From: Neonectria sp. B-13
Taxonomy: Eukaryota > Ascomycota > Sordariomycetes > Hypocreales > Nectriaceae
Reading direction: 5' to 3'
Length of the DNA stretch: 64,000 nt
Assembly (NCBI GenBank): GCA_002682825.1
Contig: NOKP01000009.1
Coordinates: forward strand, 744,001 to 808,000
Within the stretch, counting starts at the first letter, position 1; every line of letters begins with the position of its first letter. Below the pieces are notes generated by a model, which saw only the letters and a program-made list of their open reading frames with translations, was not told where the DNA came from and did not search any database. This document shows, in pieces, positions 23,031-35,184 of the stretch. The position numbers were made by a program, and so were the translations under genes.

Positions 23031-24075
23031 CACTGTTGAAACTACTGTTTGGACTACTGTTTCTGCCTATTCGCAATTGCGCTGAATCACGTGTTTCCTT
23101 TGCTTGAGCTTAACGGGGGGATAGATCTTTGGATTTTGAACCTAATTATTGACTTTTGCCCCCTCCAAACTCCCTCTGCCAAATCCCTCTATGCTTCGTG
23201 GCTGATGTTAGAGATGACCAGATTCCCTCGGTTTCCAATGCATTACTCCTTCAGCTGCAGGTTGGTCAGAATGATGTCATCTGTTAACTGTATGATCTAT
23301 GGGGTAGAGATAGGGTTGTACAGCTTCTTGAGGAACTCCTTCTCTGTAGTAGTAATATTGCTGTTCCTTTCTAGCTTTAGAGCTAGCCTCTCTAGAAAGA
23401 GCTGTTCTATTGCAATCCATTGGGCTGTTACTGTATTAAGCTAGATTCTATCTTATAGTAGGATGTTATAGCTAAAGACTGCTAATTAGACTAATTTCTT
23501 AGGTCTAAAGCAATTGATCATAGGCTATTTTATATGCCCTAGGCTAGACTTTTGAGCTGCAATTTGCAGTATAGAAATGAGGCTTGGATGTTCTTTCAAT
23601 TCGATATATAGGTTATATGAGAGCCTATGTGTATAGCTTGGTAAGGGCTTGCTGGGCTGTAGTGCGATTTGGATGGCAGTTATCTTGTGTGATTGGTGGT
23701 ATGGTTGTTGTATTGTTTGGAAGGTTGGATGGAATGCGAAGAGGTAAGTAACCTGGAAAGCGTAGAGCCTTGCAGGCTGGGCTTTTATCCCAAGGGGTTT
23801 TAGCCTTTTCTAAGGTCTAGCTTTTCTAAGATCTAGCTTTTCCAAGATCTAGCTTTTCCAAGATCTAGCTTTTCCAAGATCTAGCTTTTCCAGCTGATTG
23901 GGGCAGCAAAACTTACACCTTAACTTTATAGTAGAAACTTTTATCTCCTTGAGTCATTGTTGCTTTAGGCTTGAGTATTAAGCCTATTATACTATTGTTT
24001 TTTCTATTTTCTTTTATACTGTTTAACCTTTAGCCTCTTCTCTAGGTGTATGCTACTAAGGACTATTATATCTAA
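23031..24075 (+). mobile_element. Dispersed element R1, copy 3 (least degraded)
   Basis: 1,045 bp flanked by a perfect 13-base direct repeat ATAATATAACTAG (23,018-23,030 and 24,076-24,088). This copy keeps the most G and C. It includes the 16-base tandem array (TTTTCCAAGATCTAGC units) at ~23,812-23,893. Open frames exist on both strands but none has recognisable protein features. Target duplications of 13-14 bases without terminal inverted repeats suggest retroposition rather than a cut-and-paste transposon. Confidence 0.85.
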
Positions 24076-24579
24076 ATAATATAACTAGTAAGGCTATAGG
24101 TTATAAGATAGTTTATTATAGCTTTATTAGATAGCTAAAGAGATTAATTAATATAAGAAATTATAAATAAAATCTACTCTATTAAGGTGTTTTTTTTAAC
24201 TAATCTAATCTATTATAAATAAAAAATATTCTATTAGACTTTTATAAGCTAATATAATATAGTCTTAAGGTAGAAAGTATTTCTATTAAGATATATAGTC
24301 TAATTCCTTAGATTATAAGATAGATAAAAGTCTCTATCCTTAGATAGCTTTATTAATATACTTAATCTCTTTAGATTATATAATAAGCTATAATAATATT
24401 ATAACTTCCTATTATTAAACCCTTTCCTATTACCTACTTAATCTCTATTCTAATTATTCTTTTCTACTATATTAGGGCTAATAGATAGATTATATCTCTT
24501 CCTTTTTAATAACTATAGTAAAGCTAGTTAAGTATCTTTATTCTTACTAGCTATTTTAAGTTATTCTTACTAATATATT

Positions 24580-24903
24580 AGCTTATATATAATCTCTTTC
24601 TAAAGGCTATAAAGAGTAAATACTAGCTTATATATAATCTCTTTTTAGTAAAGGTTATTAAGGGTAAATACTAGCTTATATATTATCTCTTTCTAATAAA
24701 GGCTATTAAAAGGGATACTAGCTTATATATAATCTCTTTTTAGTAAAAACTATTAAGAGTAAATACTAGCTTATATATAATCTCTTTCTAGTAGAGGCTA
24801 TTAAAGGGTAAATATTAGTCTATATATAATCTCTTTTTAGTAGAAGCTATTAAAGAGAATACTAGTTTATATATAATCTCTTTTTAATAAAGAATATATA
24901 AAA
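24580..24903 (+). repeat. ~48-bp tandem array, about seven units (left arm)
   Basis: Units begin AGCTTATATATAATCTCTTT and run to about TAAATACT, repeated about seven times with substitutions and small length changes. The repeats are contiguous, with no unique spacers. Mirrored at 63,299-63,622. Confidence 0.85.
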
Positions 24904-26640
24904 GAAATATAGTGCATTTCCACTTCTTAACCAATCACAACCTAATTATTTGATCTATAATTTTAGAGATAGAAATATACTACACTTTCTTAAAGATAGA
25001 CTCTATTAATACACACCCAGCTCTCAATTTGTACACACCCTACTATATTCAGCTATAATACCTTTAATATTACTTTATAAGTCATATCTCTATTATTTCT
25101 AATAATACAGCTTATAATTATAGAAAATAAGATAAGAATTTATACTTTATAATATACTTTATATATAAAGCTATAAAGTTAGTTAAAATTACTCTAATAT
25201 TTATAGGTTTTATTACTAGTTTTAATCTAATTGCTAAACTATAATTATTAAGTATATTCCTAATATACTTAATAACTGTTTCTAAGTATACTATTAGCTA
25301 TAACCTTTATATATAGGCTTATTAGTAGAGCTTAATATATTATAAGAGTTAAACTAGTCTTTAGGATTATAATTAGGGCTAAGAATTAAAGCTATTTACT
25401 AATATAAATTTTACCTCTAGAAGTAAAAGCTTTAATACACTTCTTACTACTTATTTAGTTTTACTCTTAAGAGTAAAAATGGTTAAAATAATAATAAATA
25501 GACTATACTAATAGAAAGATAATATACTTAAATATAAATTTTACTTCTAAAGGTTAAAAGCTAAATATATTTCTTACTACTTACTTAGTTTTACTCTTAA
25601 AAGTAAAAATAAGTAATAATAGTATATTAGAGCTAGTAGACATTAAGGTCTAGATAAGGTATAAGTATTATAGTACTTTTACTAGCTAATAACCTCTTTC
25701 AATAATTAGTCTAAATTAGCTAGGATTAAAAAGAAAATAGAGACTAATAAAGTCTATTAAGGAAGTAAGTAAGAATATTAGCTTTAGTAATGAATTTAAG
25801 AGCTATAATTGTCTAGTTTTTAGCTAGATTTGAGTGATTCTATTGATCTTAAGACCCTCATTATAGTAGTCTTAATAGTATTATAATTACAGTCAATTTA
25901 ACTGACCTTTCCCCTGTCTACTGGGAAGCTAAAAGGATAGATTGTATCTTTTCCCTCTATTATAACTGTAGTAAAGCTGGTTAGGTGTTTATAGCTTTGT
26001 TAGCTGTTATAGAGTTACTTTTACTAAATACAATAGGATACTAAGAGTAATTAATAGTAATTAGCTTTTAAAATATCCTATATTGAATTAAAGAGGAGGA
26101 AAAATACTAAAATAGGTTATTCTTAGTATTCTAGACTCTAATATAAGATAAAGTCCTTATAGTAAGAAAGTAAAGAATAGATATTATAACTATAGAAAGT
26201 AAATATTATAAATAGATTATTTAACTTTAATATCTAAAGATAAACTCTATTTATATATTTTATCTTTATCTTCTAAAGGCTAATAATATATATTAGTATA
26301 AGACTAAAAACTCTATTAGAATAAATATACTAATATTACTATTATATTATTATTAGAATTCAGATTAGCTATTACTCCTCTCCTTTCATAAGATAGTACT
26401 ATTATTCGATTATTATTTCTTATGACCTTAGCATTAAACACTTCCAGTTTCTTTATTACTACTCTTTCAAGCCTAATCATATATATGTCTAGCACTTAAT
26501 GTCTGACTTATCTACCGCCCTTATAAAATTTAGGGAATTGATAGGGGGGCGTAATGTTTTTGATATAAGGGTGTAATGTTTTTGATACAGGGGCATTATC
26601 CTTACAGGGGCGTCACTTTTATTGCCTCCAATTGACTGAG
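24904..26640. other. AT-rich RIP-like flank, ending in short repeats
   Basis: About 1.7 kb without genes. The last part (26,545-26,620) contains a ~22-base motif GTAATGTTTTTGATAYARGGG twice, then a related block containing CAGGGGCG. Beyond ~26,640 the composition becomes gene-like. Mirrored at 61,562-63,298. Confidence 0.6.
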
Positions 26641-27373
26641 ACCCTCTTTTGTTAGTACATCTTAGCTCTCCTCCTAGCCCCCTTTTGTACTAAGGACTCA
26701 GCTATCTTAAAATGTCAAGATCCATCGCTCATTTCCTCACACTTTAAGCCAAAGGATAACAATCATCATAAACAACTTCACAATCAGCGTAAACACCACA
26801 ATACAACCAGCTCCAGGCAGCATAGCTATCACACAACAATATAAGTCAATCATAGCACTACTGCCTAAGATTGAACACAAGAAAAAGAGACCAACCTTCA
26901 TCACTTATTTAGATAGGAAATCAAGAGTTCTTCATTGCCTCAATCAGTCAGGCACCTTCAACGTTCAACTATCCATTATATCACTCATCTTAACATAAAA
27001 TATCACATCTACCATTATCAATGCAATCTATATACCTACACCGTATTCCATCCAACTATCACCAAGGCCCATTATCATATCTACTCTTAACGCTCCAGCA
27101 GTATCCCAACAAGATCAATCCCAAAGCCGCACTCAAGCCCTAGCCCAAGCAATCAATTGCGTCCTACAAAGCAGCCACAACCAAGCCGACTGCCTAGATT
27201 CAGCCCACCACTCCTTGCAAATCAGCCACCTTCAGCGAGTAGTATAGCAACAAGTATAGAGCAACACTACAGGATTGGAGATCAAGATGCATTAGGGAAC
27301 CTTTTTGCATCCTATCCACAGACCTTCTCATCCTTCCCGCAACCCCATGGCACCAGCTTCGCCTGGCCAAGTT
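26641..27373. other. 3' flank of the GH55 fusion gene
   Basis: About 730 bases downstream of the minus-strand gene ending at 27,374. Contains an open frame at 27,157 that is low-complexity and overlaps the gene end antisense; not called. Otherwise plain intergenic sequence. Confidence 0.5.
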
Positions 27374-30300
27374 CTACTTTGAGTTCGGGTCGATCCGCCA
27401 GGTCAGACAGTTGTTCGACACGGTGCCCCCCTGCTTGCCGTTCACGCCGCCGCAGTCGCACGCGTCGATGGGCGCCAGCAGGTACTTCCGGCACTCGTCC
27501 ATGCTGGACAGCCACTCGCAGCCTTCGGCGACGGCGAGCGAGATGACGAACTCGGTGGGCGACCGCATGTTCTTGACGGGGAACTCGTACTTGCCCTCGT
27601 GCATGAAGTTCTCCGACGCGATGCCCGTGTCCTGGATCTTGTTGGTGAGCGAGTTGCAGTACGACTCGATGGCGTTGTCGGCCCGCACGTGGTCCTCGGT
27701 GCGGCCCGTGTTGTAGCAGTTGAGCTCGTTCTCCATGCTGTCTCCGTGCTCGAACGGCGACGGCTCCGGGTCCGGCTCCGTCGTCGGCTCGTCGTCCACC
27801 GTCGTCGATGTGGCCGACGTGGTCGTCGTCGAGCTCGAGCTGGACGCTGTAGGACACATCCGGATGGCCTCTTCGACCTCCTCGCCACCATCCGACGGCG
27901 GCCGATCGGGCATGGGCCCGGTGATGATCTCGCGCCAGGGGTCCCAGTCGCAAGTGTAGTCGAGATAGTGACACCGCTTCTCCAGGGGAGAGGTGGTATC
28001 CTCGCCGAGGTCGATGTCCAAGGGAGGCGTGGGACCGCTCAGCGTCACGGGCGTCGGGAAGTCCCCTTCGGGCACCGCCGTTCCCACTTCGCCCGCTGCG
28101 TTGGTATAGGTGGCTGGTGGCCAGGACGGCGTCGTGGCAAGCAGAGGCAGCAGCGCGTTGATGACATCTCGCTTGCCCACCTTGCCCGCCTCTCGCGTCA
28201 CCGTCATGACTTCAAAGGCCCACTCGGTGATGGTGATGGGTGCCTCGGTGATGGTTGTCTTCCAGTTGCCGCTGGTGACGGTGATCCGGGGGTAGTTCAC
28301 CGTGCTTGTCCTGCGTATCCAGGGGGGCAGCTGGACCAGGCAGGGAGGCGAGCATGCAAAGGAAGGCCTCTCCATGTTCCAGAGGCTTGAGCCGATGTAC
28401 AGGATGTCGTCGGCGGCATCTTCAACGTTGAGGATGGAAATGTAGGACCAGCGAGGGTGAGTTTGGACGTGGAGGTTGTCCGACGCCGAGATGGCCTTGC
28501 CGTTCCGGACTGCCATGTACTTGGCGCCGATGGTGACGAGGTTCTGGATCTGCACGTTCGAGTAGTTGTCCTCGAGGAGAACAAGCGCGGTTTGGCACGT
28601 TTGCTTGTCGACTGCGAAGAAACGGGTCAGTACGTGAAAGACTTCAAGGAGAGGAAAGGCTCTTGACTCACCACAATCCTGGCTGTTGCTCGAGAACCAC
28701 GAGTAAAGACCGGCTCCGACAATCAAGACATTGGACGACTGGCGTACGACGAGAGCCCAAGACTCCTTCAGCCCCTTGAGATCCTTGCTGTCAGTAGAGT
28801 TGTACGAGGGGTCGCCCGAGATGGCCCCAACCGCCTTCTCGAACGGCGCGGGGGCCTTGGGCTTTGGCTGGTAGTAGGGCGTCTCGGTCTGGATCATGCC
28901 GGCAAAGACGTTGCGAGCCTTGTTGAAGTTGTACTGGTAGAAGACGGCGTGCTCCGACGAGGTGCCGTACAGCCATGTTGGCTCTGTGCTTTCGATCAGG
29001 AGGCCACGAGCAGCGTAGATGGAGGTTTCGACCTGATTTGGGATGTGTCAGTGTCAAGTAAGCGAATTGAGTGCATAGTCTACTAACCATGCTGTTGTTG
29101 CCATCCTTCAGGTCGTCGTCGCTAGAATAACGTTAGCACATCGTCGTGTCTGTGGCAGCCATGGGACGCACTCAATCATATGGTCGGCGGCCCAGAGCCA
29201 CATGTTCTCAAAGTATCCCGACGCCTTGGGCGTGATGTGAAACATCAAACTGGCCGCCTTGCACTTCGAGTTCGCTCCATACGTTCCGACGGGGCATTCC
29301 TTGGGCGTCAGCTCGGTTCCTACGGCACCGCCGAGGCGGACGTGGCAGTCTATAAAGACACTGGGTCAGTTTCCTCTCAAGATATCAACAAAGATCATGG
29401 CCTTCTTACCCCAAAGTCCCGCCGCTCCAGGGCTCTCGGCCTTGATGTTCCACTCGACCAGGATGAGACCAGGCGTGGCACCGCGGCTGGTGAAGAGCAG
29501 GTCCTGCATCTCGACGTCCCCCACGTTGCCTTCTTGGCCGACTTGAATCATTACCTTGGGGTTTCTAGAGAGAAAAGGGGACATCGGTTAGAACCCTGAC
29601 AGACAATGGCAACTCCCTGGAGTGACTCACTTTTCATCCTGGAAGTAGGAACCAGAAGCAACCAGCTGAGGCCAAGCTTCGCCCACAATCTTAGTCCCCA
29701 CGGGAATCGTCACAGTCCCGGTCAGGATGTACGAGCCCGCGTCCACAAACAGGATCTTGCCCTGGCTCGCCCACAGACCTCGCTGGAAGGCCTTTGTATC
29801 GTCCGTCTTTCCGTCTCCCTTGGCTCCAAAGTCTTTGACATGCACAAAGTCATCAGCACTCCGCGTCTGATACTGCGGCTTGGCCCTTTCAAAGAAGGCA
29901 CCATTGGAGTCGACCAGGCCGGGCTGTCTGTCGTATGTCCTAGGAACGTTGCTTCCCAGAGAGAAGCCCCGGCTCGGCGAGTAGACGGGTCCTATAGTCC
30001 AGTGGTCGACCATACCAGAAGCATCCAGCAGCGTGGCTCCGCTGATGTCGGCGACAGCTCGGTCGACACCGTCGAACTCGACATTGTCCACGGTGATGCC
30101 GGTGCTTCCCACGTCGGGATCCTTCTTTGGCGGAGTGGTCAGGATGGCCGTCTTGACGTTCTTAAAGGCCGAGTCGAGGAACAGGGTCGAGCCGACGTGT
30201 CCCTCCTCGGTCACGCCCTCTCGCAGGAGCCGGAAGCCAACATCAACGTCCGTCATGGTGACCGACTTCCAGACCCATCCCCAGTCCCAGACGATCTGGA

Positions 30301-32701
30301 CGCCGGTGGTACAGCCGCTGAAGGTGAGACGCTGGGCGGTGAACTGCTGAGTGCCTCCGTAGAGGCCGAAAGCTCCTCCTTTGAAGGCGACGTCCGAGAT
30401 AACGCCCCCACTGCCATTCTCAGCAAAGATGCCAATCTGGCTGGTGCCGTTGGCAGCGACAAGCTCGACGTCCTGCAGGCTGGTTGCTTGGGCGACCTGA
30501 TAGTGTATACCGACAACCCTCTGGCTTGCCGGCACCCCGGTAATGTCGATTCGGAAGTTGCGGATCTGGCGGTAGAAGTTTCCGGTGGTGATGAACCACT
30601 CCGAGTCTTGGCCGTCGGGCCCGAAGCCGTTGCCAGTATACTCGTTCGTAGAGAGGACTCCGAGGCCAATGAAGCACTTAGACGCAATGATCGTCGGCCA
30701 GTTGCTCGCCTGGTGAGTGTCAAGTTAGGATCCCAGACTAGGACAAAGAAACAAGAGCAGACCACTTACATCACCGATAACCTGCGTGCCGAAGGGCAGG
30801 GGAATAGTGCTGGACACTCGGTATGTGCCCGAGGGGAAGTAGACGATGGCGTTCTTGGTTGTCGATCCGTGGCACTTCTCGCCACATCGTCGTCCGTCGT
30901 TCATGGCACGTTTGATGGCCTTGGTGTCGTCCTAGAGGGTTGTCAGTCTTGCACGTCCAATGTCTGAAGCTCGATCCAACTTACCGTAACGCCATCACCA
31001 ACCGCTCCATAGTCGTGGACATTGCGGAACACCTGTCACTCCCATGTTAGCCATGTTCACTCCAATCCCACATAGGTAGGATAAACTGAAACGCACCTTG
31101 TACTTCGGGTCGTCCCCCCATGGGACGCTTCCCCTGCGCTTGAGCTTCTGCATCCAGAACTTGGATCGGTGCGCAGTTCGCTTAGTCGTGTTGCTGGCCA
31201 TCTGGATAGCATCCGCCTCAGACACGAGGGCAGCGGCATCGACCATCTCATCGGTGATCTCCAAAAGCTGGGGAGTCTTTTCGTCCGCGTCTGTGTTGCT
31301 GCGCTTGGACTCTGACCCGTCGCTGATAGTCGCGGGCTTGGAGTCGTACTTGTTCCGGAGAGGATGCTCCAGACGAGCCTTGTTGAGCTTGGCTGACTTG
31401 GAGACGGCTTCCTTGACAACCTCGCGGGCATGAGCGAGCTCCGAGGCCGACGCACGCTTAGAGAGCGGAGTGGTCGTCCTATCGGCGCCGTCTCTCTTGC
31501 TACCAGACTCGGCTTCAAGTTCCAGCTCGTCGTCGCTCCATCGGCCGGCTCTCTCCTGCAGCTCCAGGTCGATCTCGGCGCCCATGGGCCCAGTCATGGA
31601 CACGCCCATGGCGGGCATGTTGGCGAACATCTCGTGCTCCTCCTCGGCCACGACGTTGCGCTCGGTGAAATTGCCCGTCTTGGCGAGCTCCTCGAGACTG
31701 ACGGTGCTCATCCACTTGACGTAGTCTTCGTTATACTGGAAGCGGCCGTCGGAACGCTTCCACTGGGTCGTCGGCGTGTTGACGGTATACCCGGCGGCCG
31801 GCGTCCACGTCAACGCGCGGGCTGCCACTCCATCGGCCACGTTGACCATGCGGAGAGAGAAGAAGACAATGTCGTTGTTTAGGTCGTAGCCCAGATGCCT
31901 TCCGTCGGTGGCGTTCTGGCTCTGAATCAGGGTTGTGAGCGCTCTCCGCAGATTCAAGTGGCTGGTGGCTTGCCAGTTCTGCTCGGCCTTGACGCCAACG
32001 ACGCCTCCGTTCGGGCATCGGATGGCGGCACACCGCGTCTCACCGGCTCCATCGGGGAAGCCAGAGTTGGTCCAGGGGTTGGCCAAGGGGATGCCGATTC
32101 CGCCCTCGACCCAGCTGGCCGGGGGGAACTCGTCGCACGAGTACTGGACGTCGGACCGCCTCACGATGTTGCCCTGCAAGTCCCGCACGTGTCTGATGAG
32201 GTACGTCTGGTTGCCGAACTGCCCGGCCGTGGGGTCAAGATCCGTGTATGGCCAGGCACCGTCGTGGCGCATGACATCGCGCTGGTCCGTCTCGGGACAG
32301 TTGTGGCGGTTCTTCCACGACCCGGGACACGACTTGCCGCGCCGCTTGTCCGCGCGGCTGGGATCTCCCGTGTGGAGGTCGTATCCAAAGCTGTTGTCGA
32401 CCAGGGTGCTGAGTCCGAGTCCTCGCGGGGCGGCGAACCAGTTCTCGGCGTTCTTGCAGATGTCCCGCATGTAGTAGCAGTTGTAGACGAGGATGACTAT
32501 GTCCGGGTTGAGCATGCGGACCAACTGACGCGGGTCAAACACGGTGGGCTGCCACGAGTACTCGTCATGAATGCCATTGTTGGGAAGGGCGTAGCGCATG
32601 TGCAAGTACCGCTGGGAGAACTGAGCCAGTACGGGAGAAGGGTGGAAGAGAGAGAATTGAAAGAGTGTGAGAAGGTGTAAGATGTAGTGAAGGCGAGCCA
32701 T
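27374..32701 (-). CDS. Secreted NucA/NucB-like nuclease fused to GH55 beta-1,3-glucanase
   Basis: Nine exons (minus): 32701-31097, 31033-30986, 30931-30770, 30709-29631, 29564-29410, 29349-29172, 29121-29088, 29032-28672 and 28611-27374, all in phase, encode 1,619 residues. Signal peptide at residues 1-26. Residues ~60-280 contain the NucA/NucB-type deoxyribonuclease motif CDEFPPASWVEGG (from Cys189) with surrounding cysteines. A charged Lys-Arg-dotted linker follows to ~535. The GH55/pectate-lyase-3 double beta-helix begins with VHDYGAVGDGVTDDTKA (exon 2-3) and its second half with VKDFGAKGDGKTDDTKA (~residue 893); WDWGWVWKS is typical of GH55. After a Ser/Thr-rich linker (~1,460-1,495) comes a cysteine-rich tail (~1,505-1,619) ending in a GGTVSNNCLTWRIDPN block like the tails of fungal killer-toxin-type chitinases. 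Expected role: extracellular cleavage of beta-1,3-glucan together with DNA. Head-to-head with the LysM/CBM18 gene. Confidence 0.85.
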
Positions 32702-33885
32702 TGTGAGGGCCGGGCCAAGCCCAGTGTGAATGCTTAGAGAATGTTGTTCAAGTCACAAAGGACAGTCTAGAGAAGGTATAGCCAGGATAAGGAATGAAGG
32801 AGTAGTGAGAGGCTGCTGAGGTCCAGCTGGATGAAGCATTGGAGGGCCGGCTCAACTGCATTAATATATCTCAACCAGTTTCGTTCCTAGAGGCTATGCG
32901 AATACTTGAGCCACTTCCCAAGTGCCTTCCCCTATGCAAGTTGAGAGACAACAAGAAAAACACCCTCAACTCTAAGCCGACTTCAAATTAGGAGTGTCAG
33001 TGAGCCCACAACTGCGGCTCGTCTCCTGATAGGAGCTGGCAACACGGAAGAGGGCCAGGTTACATGTTGACAAGTTCGAAGGATGCGATGAAGCGGTATT
33101 TCCTGCCTTTCCCGTTACTAATGAGCCGAAAGTGAGCCGAGTTTACTTTACGATAATGACGGCGTTGGCTGCGAACTGAGATTTCACCAGTCGACTGTTT
33201 CATTGTTACCCCTTGCCACATGCAGTTGGCTCGATCAGGTGGCTGTTGGTTGTTGGTTGTTGGTGGCTCGAGTGCTTGGCTCATTTGTTCACATTAGTCA
33301 CACATCGGCAGATGGTCCAATGCTGCCTTATCCATGGGGCGGATCTGCATCTCGGTGGGTAACAACACAAAGGGCAGAATCCTTCGGGCCTCCAGCACGG
33401 TCGAAAAGCAACTAACAAATCCTTTTGAAGGATTCCTCCGAGCTGAAATACCTCGTATACCGGTTGGTTGGCCCTGCGTCAAATTAATGCACGGTATCCG
33501 ATGACTACATGTCCACTTTAACCATAGATATAAGCCCATGTACAGCCTCGGCCTGGCCCGCTTCTTAAATGGTTGTTGGTTCCAGGTTGATTGCCCTGGC
33601 TCGGCCAAGTCCTCTTGGAGTAAGTGAGTTGCCAACACGGCCGCTGAAATGAGCCTGCCCATGGACTCGGCCCGCACAGTTGATGTGATGGCAACTTTTT
33701 AATAATACCTTATTCAGGTGAAACATACCCTTGAGACACTGCCCGTTGGCAGCCCTTCTAGTCGTCGGCGGCTTGCTTCCATTGAGCCAGTGTTTCTACA
33801 TAGGCCCTCCTCTCCCGTCTTGGTCTTGTTGCGTGTTGACTCTGCATACCGGATACCTTGCCTTGTTGCATCCTCGACTGCAATC
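32702..33885. promoter_or_regulatory. Shared divergent promoter region (left arm)
   Basis: 1,184 bases between the start of the NucA/GH55 gene (32,701, minus) and the LysM/CBM18 gene (33,886, plus). A TATA-like GATATATTAAT lies about 160 bases from the GH55 start (near 32,865). A GGTTGTTGGTTGTTGG tract is near 33,245. No coding region between them, so both promoters and any common control sites must lie here. Confidence 0.6.
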
Positions 33886-35005
33886 ATGTCGTCCCTTCAA
33901 GCCCATCTGTCGTTCACCCTCACCTTTGCCCTTGTCCTCCTATGCATCGTTTCCTTCCCAGCCACCGTCGTCGCCGCCGACGAGTGCCAGCCCTACACCT
34001 GGGAGCCGATGAACAAGCGTGCTGTCACCGCGGATCCTTCCTCAACCAAGCCCCCTCGTCCCACCTTCACCTTTGCCGTCCCTAAGAAGGACAAGCTTGA
34101 GCCCGGAGATCTCAACTGCCGCAACTGGGGCAGGACGTACAAGACGGTCAACTACTACTCTTGCAAGAAGCTGGCCGTCCAGTTTGGGATTGACGTCGAG
34201 ACATTCTTCAAGCTGAACCCAACACTGGATCCGGACTGTGAGAACATCACGCCTTACACAAAGTACTGCGTAGCCGGATGTAAGCATCTGATCTTGTCGT
34301 CTGAGAACTCGAGTCGACTCAGATATTAACAATCTATAGTTGTCGAACCAAAGAGAGCTTCGGACGGCAAGTGTGGCCCCAAGAACGACGACGCTACTTG
34401 TGTCGGGACAGGCAAAGCGTGCTGCAACTCGGAGACGTGGACCTGCGGCAACTCAGAGTATGTCACGCCCCCAACCCCAAATCACCCCCCCGTTCCTAAC
34501 GACTTCTCACAGCGAGGACTGCGCCCCCGGCGTCTGCTACGAGGGTCTCTGCGCCGGCCACACCGTCTACACGACCGACGGCAAATGCGGCAAGGACCAC
34601 GGCATGCGCGTCTGCGCCGGCAAATGGGGCGAGTGCTGCAACAACGACGGCGAGTGCGGCACCGGCGCCGACTACTGCGCCAAGGGAAAGTGTCAGCTGG
34701 GAAAGTGCACGAACCCAGAGGAGCCGACGACGGACGATCAGCCCAACTTCCCCTGGCTGGTGGGCAACACGACCGACGGGACGTGTGGCGGCCGCAAGGG
34801 GTACACGTGTGACGTTGTGTACGGGAACTGCTGCAACAAGCACGGCTACTGCGGCTCTCTTCCTGCAGACTGCGGCAAAGGATGGTGAGTCTCCATGTCG
34901 ATCGACGAGCTGCGGATGGGATGATGAATACTGACCTATTGTCACAGTCAATCCAAGTTTGGAAAGTGTGGCTCAACGGACATACCTGGCCTGAGTAAGA
35001 TGTAG
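33886..35005 (+). CDS. Secreted LysM protein with three CBM18 chitin-binding modules
   Basis: Exons 33886-34279, 34340-34457, 34513-34884 and 34948-35005 give 313 residues. Start chosen at MSSLQAHLSF because it opens a clear signal peptide ending near VVAADEC; an earlier in-frame start at 33,718 would bury it. A LysM-like module occupies residues ~85-130 (YYSCKKLAVQFGIDVETFF...YCV). Three type-1 chitin-binding modules follow at ~137-175, ~190-230 and ~255-305, each with a DG(K/T)CG...CCN core and regular cysteines. Such proteins bind chitin or chito-oligomers outside the cell. Known roles include shielding the fungal wall from chitinases and scavenging chitin fragments that trigger host immunity. 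Divergent from the GH55 fusion gene, which suggests the two are expressed together. Confidence 0.88.
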
Positions 35006-35184
35006 GAAAGCCGCGGTACAGCTTTTAGAATCGTGATTTGGTCTGGCAGCTCAGGTGTTGCTTTGTAGAGTAGTTACCAGTACCTATGTAAAGTACCTAC
35101 TATGGTTTATACAAGCAGAATAAGCTTTGTATTCATCGAGTGCAATTAATCCTTCAGTCGTGACCTGGACAGATACGATTTAGT

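Noticed and set aside
23049..23444. 131-codon frame inside R1 copy 3
   Set aside because: Broken in the other R1 copies and no recognisable protein; treated as chance within a repeat.
27157..27546. 129-codon plus-strand frame downstream of GH55
   Set aside because: Low-complexity second half overlaps the GH55 stop region antisense; no family features.
27599..28390. 263-codon Arg/Val-rich plus-strand frame and similar frames over the GH55 C-terminus
   Set aside because: Antisense shadows of exon 9 with biased composition and no domain signal.
29606..30967. 453-codon plus-strand open frame
   Set aside because: Antisense to GH55 exons; its length comes from GC-rich codon bias and it crosses intron boundaries of the real gene. 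Same for the mirror at 57,235-58,596.
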